Source: Hevea brasiliensis
Taxonomy: Eukaryota > Streptophyta > Magnoliopsida > Malpighiales > Euphorbiaceae
Length of the DNA: 64,000 bases
NCBI RefSeq assembly: GCF_030052815.1
Contig: NC_079494.1
Location: 39,914,467 to 39,978,466 of the forward strand
Direction: 5' to 3'
Shown here: in pieces, positions 35,275 through 48,339 of the stretch
How the letters are laid out: every line of letters begins with the position of its first letter
Numbering within the stretch: the stretch's first letter is position 1
The notes under the pieces: model-generated
Seen by the model: the letters and a program-made list of their open reading frames with translations, nothing else
What the model was told of the DNA's origin: nothing
Database searches by the model: none
Program-made: the position numbers and the translations under genes

Positions 35275-36365
35275 CAAATTTCCTCTTTGTGCATTCAAAG
35301 ATATTAACTACTTAATCTAGTTCTTGGTATGATTTTTTCTTCTTCTTTTGGCTTATGGAGCACTTTTACATCCTTTGGAGTGTGTAGCATCATCATCAAC
35401 ATCAGATTCAAGTTGTTCAAATTACTTCTAAAAGAGGCAACATGTTTTTCTCTCTTCTTTTGTTAATTTGTTTATGTTTATGTTTTTAGTTATGTGTGAG
35501 TAGTTTTGTTATTCAGTAGGGAGATAGTTGAAGCCATGGAATATATTACCATGAGACTTTAACTTAAGTTTAATAAAATCTAAATTTGGTCTATATTAAG
35601 TATCACTTTTCTTTTGTTTTATGTTATGAATGTTGAACGCATGGTTAGTTAGAGTGGTCAACTAATTAATTATGCATGAAAACATATTACTAAGTTAAGA
35701 TAATTTGAGTATATAATAGCTTGAATAATCTAACTATAAATAGCACGTAATGATTTATTTCATTATAAAGATGAGTGTCTAGGTTAGATGAACTATGCTG
35801 AATGAGTTTGTTACCTTAAATTAAGATGTCTTTCTAATGATTAATACTACCATTAAACTTAATTATAAGCTACTCTAGTCTTAGATTGAGTGTGATGGTA
35901 AGGGATTAATTGTAGAGCACTTCCTAATTAATCTAATCTGTAAGAAAAGATAAGGAAGTTGTTAACTTCTATAACCAATTTAGTCAATTGAATAAATTTG
36001 CATCTTTAGTCAAATATTGATACATATTACATGGTGGATACACCCTCTCCACTAAATTTGTTGTAATCTGGTTGTGTTGAGTATTTATAAGTGTCATTAG
36101 CCTTAGTTTATATTCTAGCATTATTAGTTTTGCTTCAGTATTTTAGCACACACAAATCAAAACCCTATTTTATTTTACTTTGCATATTTAGTTTGATAGA
36201 CTAGGTGTTTATTTTGTCTATTTTAAGTTCCTTTTATTTATTTGTGTCTCTAAGATCTATTTTCTTGTTTGGATTTGCTCATTCCCTATGAGATCGACCT
36301 CTGCTTACCCTATATATAAGTAGTTTAGGTAGAGTATTTTTAATTGGTGCATTCAGCATGCATCA
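35275..36365 (+). repeat. Probable old LTR remnant, 3' half
   Basis: Non-coding. Near its right end it reads CCCTATGAGATCGACCTCTG and then TTGGTGCATTCAGCATGCATC. From memory this resembles the 3' ends of plant Gypsy LTRs of the Athila/Tat type. It is the continuation of 23330-23526 across the nested LTRs. The ends are not proven. Confidence 0.45.
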
Positions 36366-37294
36366 ACTACCCTTTCCAGTTTTAGATTTAGCAAGCTTTC
36401 TAACTTTTGCCTAAGTTACCATTTTAGGTTTTCGACTTAGCGAGCTTCTTTTCTTTTCTTCTCATTTTTCTCTCGCTCTCTCTCTTTTTAACATCTATTT
36501 TGGCTTATTTGCTTTTGCTTTTCTTTTCTAGTCACATGAAAAGCATCTAATAATTTCATCTTCAGCATAAAATTAATCCATTAATCTAATTTCTAAAAGA
36601 GAATAAAGCATTCATAACTCGTTGGGTAACCCCTATGGATTTTCTAACTAACTCCTTGTCCTCTCCTTTTTAATTTTCTATTTCTTCATTTCCCTTTTTT
36701 TTCTTTCTTTGGCTCTAATTTGACCAAGTCACCCTTTACAAGTTTTATACCTAGCAAAATTTTTGTTCTTTAATTTTTTACCTAGACCACTCTTTGTGGG
36801 TTTTCAACCTAATGAGCATCTCTTACATAAAGTATACCTTTTAGATTAATGAGATTACTGGAATTGTTTTCTTCCTTTAGCAAGATTTTGAATGGCCCCC
36901 CTCTTAGGCCTTAGTATTTCTCTCTCTTTGGTAATTTGAGTTAGAATTCCCATTTTTATGCAATTAAGTACTTTGCTATAACAAATTATGTTTACCCAAT
37001 TTTCTTTCATAATTAGACCAAGAACTAATTTTGTTTCTTTAGGATATTCAATAGTACCCTAATTAATTATTACAAACTCATTCAAATTAATGCTCGATAA
37101 AGTCTTAAATGCCAAACACATTATACCGAAAAACTTTAGTAAATAAGCCAAAATGGTATTATCCAAACATGAAGATTTTATTCTCAATAATGAAAGGAAA
37201 TGTGCTAGGGTGCAATAGGTAACTCTGGTAAGCATTGGAGGATTCTTGCTAACCCAGCCTCATTTTAGGGCGTTGGTTGGCCTGCAATGGCCCT
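36366..37294. other. No gene; diffuse repeats of a CTTAGCGAGCTT-like motif
   Basis: Degenerate units pairing TACCCTTT / TTTTCGACTTAGCGAGCTTC-like text occur at about 36368, 36417, 36731 and 36785. Spacing is about 50 bp within pairs. This is T-rich and non-coding. It may be untranslated DNA of an old Tat-type element, given the gag fragment next to it. Confidence 0.4.
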
Positions 37295-37516
37295 CTAGAG
37301 CACTCCAGCTTTTGGATTAGGTATTTTCTCATCATCAATAAAATTTTGGATCTCATGGTGGAGACTTCTACACTTGATCATATCATGACTTGGGATCTGA
37401 TGAAATTCATAATACGAATGCTTGTTGAAGTTTTTTGGCATGGGGGTGTTGGTCAAAGGCTGTAGTAACCCTTTATTCTTTAGTCTTGTAAAAACTAATG
37501 CCATAGGTTTGCACAA
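37295..37516 (-). pseudogene. Tat/Athila-type Gypsy gag fragment
   Basis: A short frame on the minus strand with KNKGLLQPLTNTPMP, then YYEFHQIPSHDMIKCRSLHH and EIQNFIDDEKIPNP. This matches the C-terminal gag pattern of Tat/Athila elements as I know it: KGLL-x-PLP, then YCxFHxxxGHDTxxCxxLKxxIQxLID. The cysteine that follows Tyr is replaced by Tyr and the HD context is kept. It is only 73 codons with no flanking domains in frame, so it is a decayed relic. Confidence 0.6.
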
Positions 37517-38241
37517 TTCGGAAAACCTCCTTAAAGCTCAATCACCAGACCTTTGATTCGAAAAAGCTCAATTGTAGTGAGTATATCTTCAATAACTCAT
37601 GTACCTATTTAAAAATCTATACTTATTCATCTTTTCCATCTCCCTTAAGGCATTCTTATTTATAGGTTTGGGTTGCTTAGTCCCACTAATTTCTTTTACT
37701 TATGATGTGCCAAAAAGACACTAAAGATGATAGATTGTTATGGTAGCAAAGAAATAATAAAGTCTAAACAAATTATGAATGATTAAACATTTAAATAGGA
37801 TTAAACAACTTAAAAGCAATAAAACAATCAAATCTAAAACAACTTGAACAAAGTTCATGCCAAACAAAGAACTTTGGTGTGCTAAGATGCAAAACTCCAA
37901 ATATGAATTCTCCCTTAATTTGCAAACCAATTTGAAGCTTGAACAACTTGAATAAACTTGATTGAAACTCCAGCAAATCAAATGTCCAAGTTAAATGTTG
38001 TAATTGAGGTTTAAAGAAAGGTAAAATGAAGAATAGAAAATTAACTTGTAGATCTCTTGGATAAGTTACACACCACCTAGGAATCAACAAGAATCTTGTA
38101 TGCTAATCTTTAATAAGCAAAGCACCACAGAAAAGAGCACACAAAGGTTGTCGCCACACCAACATTGGTAATAAGACTATGCTCAGACCACTTATAGGAA
38201 TAAATAAGTCTAAAAGAAAAAAACTTAAATGCTTTATTAAA
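37517..38241. other. No recognisable gene
   Basis: AT-rich DNA next to the gag relic. Open frames at 37721-38090 on the minus strand overlap each other in two registers and show no motif. Probably untranslated or degraded retrotransposon DNA. Confidence 0.4.
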
Positions 38242-38246
38242 CTTAG

Positions 38247-40371
38247 TGAAGGAGCAGAAGCATGAAAATTATTAGATTAGAACATTGAATTCAAAAATTT
38301 TCTTCTAGGGTCTCATGCATCATGCAAGATTCATTATATACCTAATTGATTTCAATGTTCAATTGCATATTAAAACCCTTTTAATATGTATTAGGATCTA
38401 CATTTGCCACTTAAGATTTTAGAATTAATAAATTAATTCATTAGAACCCTAGATTGATACAAAAATATGTGCACTAACCTTTTGAAGCACTGTAGATGTG
38501 ATTAGTACCTTTGTGAAGCACCTAGGACCCCAAATGTTGTCCCTCTAGCTTGTCCACACCAAGATCACCAATGGGCAGCCCCTAAACCATCTTCTCAAGC
38601 CTTGCCAACCAATTAGAAATTAGGGATTTGTCTTTAAAGAGGTTGTAGATGTGTATAGGTCACTAGAAACAATTTATAGTGATTTTAATTCAAAGAGATT
38701 CAAAGAAACTTGGATCATTCTCTTTGAATTGATGGGAAAATTTGAAGAGAGGAGAAGAGCATAGATGTGGCGGCACCAATGAGAGAAAATAAGAAGAGTG
38801 GCTGATTTTTATTTTCTCATAACATCACATTATATAATTAGGTCATCACTTAAAACCCTTGCCACATGTCATCTTCTGATTGCATCTTAGTTTAATTGAC
38901 CTAATCACATTAAGCCAAGTGTTAAAGCTAGATTTAATCTTGACTTTGATCATCATGCATGATTGGAATACAAATGGCAAGCTTATATGGTGCCATGTGT
39001 CACCATCTCATGGTGCCATATGTCACTATGTGAAATGACCAAATTACCCTGGTGTTGTAATTTTGAGTTCTCAATCCAAAATAATTATTTCTCCTCTTCT
39101 AATCAATTTATATCAAATATAAATTAATTAATTAATCTCTATTAATTAATTTCTCATAATTAAATTTATATTTAAATACTTTAAATATAAATTTAACTTA
39201 TACTATACATCCAATAACCTAGATTTGGTTTCAAGCCATGCTAGGGACTTTGCAATCTTATTGCAAACCAAACCTATTTAATTAATCAATTAAACTCTTT
39301 AATTAATTAATTAAATCACATTTAACTTAGTGATTACTTGTGTATGTGTATGACTCACTAGGCTCATCACTAATTGGCAATGAGATATAATATCAACTCT
39401 TAATATCATCAGAACCTTTTCTTACCATAAATGATTTCTCTAAATCATTTTAGGCACCTCATAGACCATGGTTAACACCTAGCATAGCATGCCATGGCCA
39501 CCCAATCAGTAATAAGGAATACCTTAAATGAACCTATAATCATATGTTACCATGCATTAGAATTTTTTTGCTACAAAATCCCAATTTGATCTGGAGTCAT
39601 GGTTTATGTCAAACCCCAATTGCTATGAATATTATGTTCTCTTTTAATTCCAATTCTTGATTAAAAAGATTTTCTCATCAGAAACTCTTTCCTGATTAAA
39701 TTTGTTTGTCTTGGCTAGGAACTTGAAACATCAAGAATAATTAAATGAACATAGAATTTCATCCCAATTTACTTAGGGTAACAGATTCCATCTTGATCAA
39801 TACCTACCTCCATATATAACTAGTAGGAGCCAACACATGCCCATATACCCATACACAGTACAAGTATGAAAGCAGTATCAAACTCAAACCACCTATATAC
39901 AAGATAACTGTGTTATCTCAAGTCTAAAGATTATATACACTGATATGATTTATGACAATGCATTGACAAGAGTAAACTCCACGTGCTTATCATAAGTGTC
40001 ACTGGTTCGGCCTACTTATCATGCATAAGTACCTATCATGTTTGTTATATGGCATGAGACTCACCATTCCATTTTATTTACATCTCATATAAATAAGTTG
40101 GGAACAAACATTATTACAATCTTTCTGGATAATTCATGTCCTTATTGTGAAGTATCCTTGATTGTGAACCAATTTATGATACTTTGTGCTAGAAATACTG
40201 TCACTCATATTCTTAACAACTTAAGAATAGAATTTCTAACAAAATATCAATGGACCTTTTCTATTACACATAAATATGTTATGTAAACGAAAAAGTGAAA
40301 ATGCCTTTTTTATTAATAAAACATGTACAAGATACATACTAAATGATATGCTTTAGGGCATACTACTAACA
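38247..40371 (-). mobile_element. Solo LTR of the Copia family, TSD CTTAG
   Basis: 2125 bp in reverse orientation. The right end, reverse-complemented, reads TGTTAGTAGTATGCCCTAAA, the same terminus as the Copia LTRs at 56158 and 63629. The left end TGAAGGAGCAGAAGCATGAA is the reverse of the 5' LTR end near 58266. CTTAG is present on both sides (38242-38246 and 40372-40376). Frame 40038-40286 corresponds to 56242-56499 in the full element, so it is LTR sequence and not a gene. Confidence 0.95.
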
Positions 40372-40376
40372 CTTAG

Positions 40377-41324
40377 AATAATGATTCACAAAACTAAAAT
40401 AATGAAAGAGTTCATACCTATTTATAGCTTTTATAATAAAACCCAATCTTACTAGGAAAAATAAATATATAAACTAAATAAAACTAAGGAAACATAAAGT
40501 AACTAGGAAACTAAGTAGAAGTAGGAAAGTGTTTTTTAGCAGCCAATAACATTGTAGCTGCCACATATGGATAAGGATAGAATTGAACTCCTTCTCCCAT
40601 CTGGAATAGGATTTGTAAGAGAGTGGTTAGGTATCTCCTTGACTTGTGCCTTGAAAGTAGGAAAACTAACCAAAGCAACAATTAACTCTCTTTAAGAATG
40701 CAAAAACATCACTTTGGAGTAGGGTAGAATGCTTGGACTCTTCTTCCTTATTTGGGTAGGATTTAGATAGGCCTTCCATCAATTAAGCCTAAAATTTTGG
40801 TATTTTCATAAATTAAGCCTTGTTTTTAGCAAAGAACAAAAATAACTTTAATCTTTTCTAAGAGCCTTCCAAAACATCCAAGAAGCTTCTTTAGGCCTAT
40901 TTGTCTTCCTTTTGGGCCCACAAAGCCAACCCACCACATGCCTCCAACTTGGACCCTCTTTAGGCCTTATTCTCCTAACTCCAAATAGGCTTAAATTTTT
41001 ACCATAATTCCAACCCACTTCTCTTTTATGCATCTAGCATGCCCCATGCACAATTCTTAACCTAGCTTATAGTGTTCAAGAAAGTAGCCTAAGTGAGTGC
41101 TATGTTGTGGCACATTAACTTATTGCTTACTCAGAGGCCTAAGGAGCTTAGCCATTACTTCTTCCATCTTCCCATCTAGGATCTTATCCAACATCTCCTT
41201 GAGTATAGTATTAGTGTCACCTCTTTCAACCATTAGATTTAAAGTATCCTCCATTTCAAAGTACTTTGATCTATCTCAGCCTTTATTAGCTTTTGTGAGC
41301 TCAATTATTTTTTGTTATCAATGA
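40377..41324. other. No recognisable gene
   Basis: AT-rich sequence between the Copia solo LTR and the second gag relic. Minus frame 40848-41033 and plus frame 41097-41324 have no domain I recognise. Confidence 0.4.
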
Positions 41325-41521
41325 GATCTTGGATTTCATGCTTGAATCAATAATAATTATCAGGTCATGTCTTGGGGTTTGGTGAAATTGATAGTATTGG
41401 TTGGCGTTGTAATTTAGAGATAAGGGATTTAGAGCTAGTCTAAGGGCTAAGGGCTGAAGTAGGTTGTGAGCTTTGAGAGGCTTAAAGACCCTAGATAAAG
41501 GTTTGTCTATATGGATTCTTT
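41325..41521 (-). pseudogene. Second Tat/Athila-type gag fragment
   Basis: Reading the minus strand directly gives FKPLKAHNLLQPLALRLALN, then YYQFHQTPRHDLI and SSMKSKIS. This is the same gag segment as 37295-37516 in a different, more decayed copy (YxxFHQ-x2-xHD kept; Cys and Gly positions lost). It has no start codon. Together with 37295-37516 and the LTR remnant at 42286-43369, it suggests an old minus-strand Gypsy element or two related ones. Confidence 0.5.
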
Positions 41522-42285
41522 TGGTTTCACTTACGGCTCAAACCTTGGTAATGCCCTCATTTCTCCCATCATGTCACCCTAGTTGGTAGCTCCATTTCTC
41601 TAGCAGGTTGGCCTTGCTCCTTCCGTCCATTTTAACTTTCCATTTCATTGTCCTTTCCCTAGGATCATTATCATGTATATCATACTCATCCTCCACTTCT
41701 ACATGCCTTTTAATTCCCCTATCTCCTTCAAAAAATTATCCCCTAAGTATCTTAAGCAACTCTCTCTTCATCATTTTTATTTTTACATCAAGGATTTCAC
41801 CCAGTAGTTCCTTAAGTATAGTCTTGACCTCTTCCTTACTTGTCATTGATAAAGTTGAACTAGGGACTTCCATAAAGTTAATATGTTTTGGGCTTTCTTT
41901 TTTTAAGCCAATGAATTGGATGCTTATAGTTGCACTCTTGGTTTATTTTGGAGCTGAGATGACTATATAACATAAGGGGTTAGTATGTTATGCTTATGTA
42001 CGTGTTTATGCAAATGGTCTTTTAACTTGTTGGATTGCATATTAATAGGCTTTGAGATGGCAAGTCTAATAAGCTTTTAAGAATGGTAACCAAAGAGATA
42101 CAAAATTGAAATTAAATATGACAAGTACTTTTATTGATAACATGAAAATTTGGCCTAATAAACCTTATTACAAAAATAGTCATAATAAGAAATCTTACTA
42201 AAAATAAATAAATAGTCCCAAATAATTTATAATTTCCTACTTCTAAAGTTCCCATCCAGTGGGCTTAATGTCTTGAGTGGAATAT
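41522..42285. other. No recognisable gene
   Basis: AT-rich. Plus frame 41608-41970 is Ser/Leu-rich through the complement of an A-rich strand and shows no domain. On the minus strand this is upstream of the gag relic and could be its decayed N-terminal part. Confidence 0.35.
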
Positions 42286-43369
42286 TGTTTGTTGGTTTAC
42301 AACCTCGTAAGTGCACGGATCATTAACAAGTAATAAAGTAGTGAGTAGAGTATCTTTCCCATGAGAATTATTTTGAGTACCAAACTATAGTGATTTTAAT
42401 AATCTAGGCGATCGAATTGTATAAAAATAGTAATTAAATCTAAATTAAAAAAATAAAATCTAAAATAATTAACTAAACTTGAATATTAATTAATAAAAAC
42501 GTTATAGAGCTAGGGGTTCACACTTCAATCAAATATAGAATCAATCCAATTCATTCAATAAATGAGAGATTATTACTTTGAAGAAAATTAATCTTAAGTT
42601 ATCTTAAGTCCTCTCTCAAGGTACTCAAGGTGTATTTTAATTAACTTAAACTTTACTTTCGTATCGATTAAATTAATTAAAACCCATTATGTTCTTTGAT
42701 TAATTAGTAGATCCACATAGAATTTTAGCTTATCTCTTAATCAAGAATCCTAAGTTCAAAATCTTAATTTTCTAATATTAATCTTCACATGTCAGTTCTT
42801 CAATTAATATCTAAAATCAATACTAAGTGAGTACCAATACATAGCATGCATTAAGAACACAAGAGATTGAATCAAAGAACTAAATACCCAATATATTGAA
42901 TAAAATCAAACCAGATCCATAATTAAATCGAGAATGCTATATCCCTAACCCTAGAATAAACGAACCACTCACACATGGCGAGTTTTATAGTCAAGTTTAT
43001 AAAATAAAGAAAAGACATGAGAAGAAATAGAATAAAAGAACCCAGATGAAGAATTGCAGCTTTGGACTTTTGGAACTTTAGCTAAAAATCTCTTCTAGCA
43101 ATATTGCAAATCTTGTTTCTCCTTTTTCCTTTCTTGAAGTTATTTTGCACTCTTAAATGTAGATTGGTTCTCCCCTTTTAATGAAAATTGAGTTCTTGTA
43201 TTTATATATGATGAAAAACCCTTATTTTAGAGTCCAAATAAGGGTTAGAAGTCCTTTGGAACAAGTGAGAAGGAAGAAAAATTGAATTGGAATTCTATTA
43301 GGGGCCATTACATGGGGCTGTGTAATTTTTACATGGGGCTATGTAATGTTACATGGGGTACCCCATGTA
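42286..43369 (-). repeat. Probable old LTR remnant, antisense
   Basis: In reverse it reads a TATA-like CATATATAAATAC (about 43198-43210). It later reaches CTCATGGGAAAGATACTCTA and GATCCGTGCACTTACGAGG, then GTTGTAAACCA near 42290. From memory this resembles the 3' end of plant Gypsy LTRs. It would be the 5' LTR of the minus-strand element whose gag relics lie at 41.4 and 37.4 kb. The right side is cut by the LTR starting at 43370. Confidence 0.4.
43351..43368. repeat. Perfect 18-bp palindrome
   Basis: ACATGGGGTACCCCATGT, directly before an LTR insertion. Two further TTACATGGGGCT copies precede it (about 43311-43340), giving a three-fold short repeat. Confidence 0.8.
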
Positions 43370-45020
43370 TGTAACACCCCGAACCTCCGAGTTATGAATA
43401 GTACCATTTTTTGTCCGTGACTAGTACTATTCAAAGAAACCTTGAGGACCAAAAATAAATAAAAAATTAATTGAGATAGACACAATAAAAATTCAAGTGA
43501 CCCAAAAATATAAGGACTCACCGGGTATATTGTAAAAGAGGGATTATGACCCGATAAGGGGCATTTTGGTCAATTCACTTTAAGAGTTGATTTTTGACCA
43601 AAATGTCAATTTAATTAAATGAAAATAAAATATTAAACTATGAAGAAATATTGAGGGAAAAATTAGAGTAAAAGTGAAAAGAAAATAAAAGAGGAAAAAA
43701 ATCTAGAATTTAAATTCCTTTTTTTTTTACCTAATTAAAATTTAAGGGACCAATGGGCTTTGGACAACTCATTAAATGAATTAAAAAGGAATAAATAAGT
43801 ATAAAAGAAAACAAGTTTCCTTCTTTCCCTTCTTCCATGCAGCCACCCATCTTCCCTCTCCCTCTCTTTTCTTTCTTTTTTCTTCCTTCTTCCACTTACA
43901 AGCCCTCTCAAACCTTGATTTTCCCCACTTTTTCTCCATGGGTTTTCTATCTAATTGGTAGAAAACATCAACTTGATCTTTGATTGAGAGATTTAAAAGC
44001 AAGGGGAAACAAGAGATTAGAAGAAAATTGAAGATTTGGGGAGTTAGAAGGAAGTCATCAAGAGGTAAGTTCTTTAATGTTCATTTAGTTATACAAACCT
44101 TAAATTAAGTTAGATTATGATGAAATTTTATAAGAAAATGAAAGAAAACATATATGGAATCTAAACTAGGGTTTTGGCCAAATTGGAGAAAAGTTAGGGT
44201 TTGATGTCTTTGAATGAAATTGATGATGAGATTAAGCTTAATTGAAGTAATATATATGATTAGGGCAAAAAAATTGCATGAAATGTGTATAAATTTAATT
44301 CTGGTGTCACACCTTACCCCTCTGTAAGGCATAACATGATCCCGTAGAACCTAATGAACTACCAAACTTCACCTACCGATAACTCATTAAGTACCCTACA
44401 AGGGATTTTAAAACAATTTTCTTATTTTTGATAAGTGGTGAGCATTTTCTAATAAGTATTTAAAACATTTAGTTAAAATTAAAACTAGTTAATATTTTTT
44501 GTCCATTTTAGTTTTCCGTAAATTTTATAAAAATTTTGACAGAGTTCTGTCTGTATTTTGAGAAACCAGTTCTTCAAATACCTGTAAAAAGCACTTCTAA
44601 AAATGTTTTCTCAACAACTACTTCAATTTCACAATCAAACTCAATCCATTTCAACAACTCCACAATCATTTCAATCAATTTCTCAAGTTCAAAATTCAAT
44701 AATCCTCAAAATACTAACAATACATTTCATTCAAATTAAATAAAATAGTTCCACTCATATTTCATTAGAGACAAAACAATTTATATATATACATCATTAC
44801 AAAATTTACATCAAAGGAAATTCAAACTAAATTTTTTTATTACAAACTTCATACAAATTTTGTACAAGCTGCTCAAGACCCATTTACATGTCCATACATT
44901 TATATACAATACATACATCAAAAGAAATATTTATAATTAGAGTATAAATTATACCAGATGACTTTAAGCTGATAGCTCCTCACACCTCAGCAGCTCAGTC
45001 TGCTGCTCCTCTAGTCTCTG

Positions 45021-45073
45021 TATCTGCGACAGCAATAGAAGCTATCGCTGAGTACTAGGACTCAGTGGTGCAC
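45021..45073 (-). other. Conserved tandem double hairpin in LTR
   Basis: In sense: CTGAGT-CCTAGT-ACTCAG, then GCGATAGC-TTCTATT-GCTGTCGC. Both stems are complete (one G-U pair). Confidence 0.65.
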
Positions 45074-45269
45074 AACATACTAAAATAATCTTTATGCAAA
45101 ACTTAAATCACATTTATTCAAAAAAATTTTGACTAAACATGAGCATTAAACACAAAACATGAATTATGAGATTTTAATGCAAACCAAGTTCATTTCAAAG
45201 TATCAAAACACATTTCATAAAACCCACAGTTAGATCATGCCATTCGAAACAAATAGAATCTCAATAGCC

Positions 45270-45420
45270 AGAGGCTAAAGAGAAATCACATCACGAGGCT
45301 AGGTAGCTCAAATATATGGATATCCATTCACATCCTCTTCTACTGGCACACCTCAACACTTCTCCAGAGAAGGAATCAAAATTCGAAACTAATTACCCCC
45401 ACTAGTCGCGCTAGTGAGGT
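45270..45420 (-). other. Hairpin array in solo LTR
   Basis: Short inverted repeats TAGCCAGAGGCTA, ATGGATATCCAT, TTCTCCAGAGAA and CACTAGTCGCGCTAGTG occur within 150 bp. Their sequences are unrelated to the hairpins at the same place in other family-A LTRs. Confidence 0.6.
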
Positions 45421-48339
45421 GTTCAAATATATGGTCATGACACTATGGTTTCAAAACTTATCTTAACAATTTGCTAAACATTGTCATTTCAAATATACAT
45501 AATAGCATTTCAACAATTTAGATCAAACATCATAAGAATGCCATAATCCAATATTTCACATTATTCAAAACAGTATGCCAAAGATGATTATAAAAAGTAT
45601 GCGTTGTGCACAAACCTCAAGCGAGTCGCCTCTTGGCCTCGACTCGGTTCCTCAGGTTTTTTCCCGGTATTCTTTTCACTGAAACACACAATTTTACAAT
45701 GTTTTAGTACCATAATTTAACATAAATCCAAAAATAAATTTAGCCTTATTTTTACCTAGCTCTAAGGTGCTAAACTCGACGTTCTCGAAATTTTGTGTTT
45801 CGGGTTACTATTCACTATACTATTCAAGTCAAATTGTTGACTTTCTAAGGCTCAATAGGTATGAGAACTCTAACTTCACCCACATATCACATTTTAGTCA
45901 CTAAACTTGTTGGTTTTGGTCATTTTCTCAAAACTTAGGTCTTTTAGGCAAAATGGCCAAATTTTTAGTTTTGGTGTCCCTAATTGTACTGTTTCATTGG
46001 TCAGTTTACTGTTGGAATTTGGCGAAACTTTCTTCATAGAAAATGTTACCTATTGTCTTAAGTTTATTCTCTTTTTTGAATCACCCCAATTGGAGTTTTT
46101 TAGCTTAAGTTATAAGCAAATTACGTTTACTGTTCATGCTGCAGAATTTTGTTCTGACAGATTATTAATTCCAAATTTTTTCAGCAATTTGATCAAGTTA
46201 GGTCCATAATTTGGTCTAACTTTCTTCATATGAAATGTTATAATATGCCTTAGGTTTCCATCGGTTTAAGAATCACCTAAATCTAAGTTTTTTAGAGAGA
46301 GTTATAGCCATTGAAACTTTACTGTTCAAATGGCAAATCTGCAGTCTGCAGATTCAGTGACCCAAATTTGCTCAGTAATTTGATTTGGTTAATGGCATAA
46401 TTTGGGTTTCTGTTCTTCATGAAAGTTTTAGATCTATATCTCATCTAATCACTGATAAAATTTCAGGTCATTTTGACCTGCCTAGCTCGAGTTATGAGCA
46501 AATGAACAAATACTGTTCATTTGGTCAGGTTGTGCAGAGGCAGATTGTGATTTCTCAACTTTGGTCAATTTGTTCACTAGGTTTTAGTCACTTTTTGGGC
46601 ATACTTCCTAAATGAAAATTATGTCATTTAGTGCTTATTTTCATCCCCAATTGGTCCTATATCCATTGGACTTGTCAAATTTCATTTTTGGTCTCTCAAA
46701 GGACATTTTGGTCATGCTGCCAGCACATGACCTTATCCAATCCGAATTGGCTTTTAATTCCAACACTTCTAGCACACCTCATTTGGTCACAAATGACCAT
46801 TTTTCACTTCACATTAGTTCAAAGAAACCATTTACAAGTTTTTCACATTTTTGGTCTCTAAACCCTAATGTCCAAACCCTAATTCACTAACCTCATACAT
46901 TTAGCTACCTTCAAAGCTTTTAATCCTAACCATTCAACTAACTAAAGTTCTTAAACCCATTCAAACCATTCAAATCATGCAAATCAATCTCATATACATG
47001 CTGGCTGAAAATCATTCATGATCCCTCGACAAATTTTTATTTCATTTTAAGCATTTTTCTAAGTTAACTAAGTTATAAACACAAGTAATAAACTCATTTG
47101 CAACTTAAATCACTAACCTTTAAGGAAGTATTCCCAAAGATTCAATTTCCTTTTTATTTTCCCTCAAATTTCTTTCTCAATAGGCTTGCCAAGATCCAAG
47201 AACTAGTTTTATTTAGGAAAATTGTGGAATTTATGGGGTTGATTCAAGCTTTAAAAGCTTGAAATTAAGTAGCCATAGAGGATTTAGTGAGAAAAGGGAG
47301 AGAGATGAGAAGCTACGGGAAAGAGAAAAAAAAAAAAAGAAGAAGAATAAGATAAAATTTGGCTTTTCAATTTTGTTTTTATTCTTTAATTTGACTTAGT
47401 CAATTAGTTAATTAAATTAAAATTAATTATGAAGTCATAGTTGCATCATCATGATGATGTCATCACCTTTTCAACTTTTCTTTTTCTTTTTTTTTTTCTA
47501 TTAGTTTTTTTAATTTAATTCTCAATTCTGAAATTTTCTTTTCTCCGATTTTATTTGACAATTAGGTCAGGAGTCAGCTCTCGGGGTCAATTGACCAAAT
47601 TGCCCCTCGCCGGTTCATCCCAGTTTGCAATTAATTCCATATTTCTTCCAGCTCCCTGACCTAATTATTTGACTGGCTTAACAGTTCTTTTTTGTGATTT
47701 TCTCTTTTTCACTGTGTTCGTAATGTTCCTAAGGACCACAGCGTCACATTTTACGGTTTGAAATTTGAGTTTAAAATGGCTTCGCAGTCGTTCCCAAGAT
47801 GGTCACCCATCGTTGTGACTCTCAGCTCGTTTAACTTCTTATGTTCTATTTTTCTTATTTATACTTAACTAATTGGACATTACTAATTATTTATGTTTAT
47901 AGTTTATCTAGTTGTCTTAAGTATGATTCTAATCCCCTTAACTGCCCGGACCGACACCGGTCACCGGAACAGTGAAATATACTAGGCTATGCAAACAAGG
48001 GTGTTACATATGGGAGATTAGGGTTCATGGGGAAATTGGAGCTTTGGTGCTAGAGAGTGAAATTAGTGTGTGTAGTGTTAAATTATGATCATTTGAGGTT
48101 TATTTAGTTTGAATTGACATTGGGTTGATGAATAAAAGTAATGAAATAGTAGAATTAGAGAAAATTGCAAACTTTAGTGTTTAAAAATTATGGGGTTTGT
48201 GCTAGAAAGTGCCATTAATGAGTCAATACTGAATTATAGTCATTTTGGGTGAATTAAATGTGAATTGAGGTTAGTTAGTGGGAATAATTAAAGAAATGAA
48301 AATTTGAACCTAGTGCAGAATTTGCACACTGAGTTTAGT

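Larger units (their letters stand above)
44305..48008 (-). mobile_element. Solo LTR, family A, TSD TCTGG/TATGG
   Basis: 3704 bp antisense. The plus strand runs from TGTCACACCTTACCCCTCTG to CAAACAAGGGTGTTACA. Flanks TCTGG (44300-44304) and TATGG (48009-48013) differ at one base, as expected for an older duplication. The double hairpin is at 45021-45073 and hairpins are at about 45275-45420. Frames 45907-46209 and 46385-46890 are LTR sequence. Confidence 0.9.

Noticed and set aside
40038..40286. Conserved 82-85-codon frame seen three times (also 56242-56499 and 63713-63901)
   Set aside because: It recurs only because it lies in the Copia LTR; it reads antisense to the element in all three copies, with no domain or start context.
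41097..41324. Coiled-coil-like minus-strand text (MEDTLNLMVERGDTNTILKE)
   Set aside because: Short, no family match that I can name, and stops flank it; kept as unassigned DNA.
46612..46890. Two overlapping frames of 76-92 codons
   Set aside because: Both registers are open only because the LTR stretch is poor in stops; no recognisable domain.
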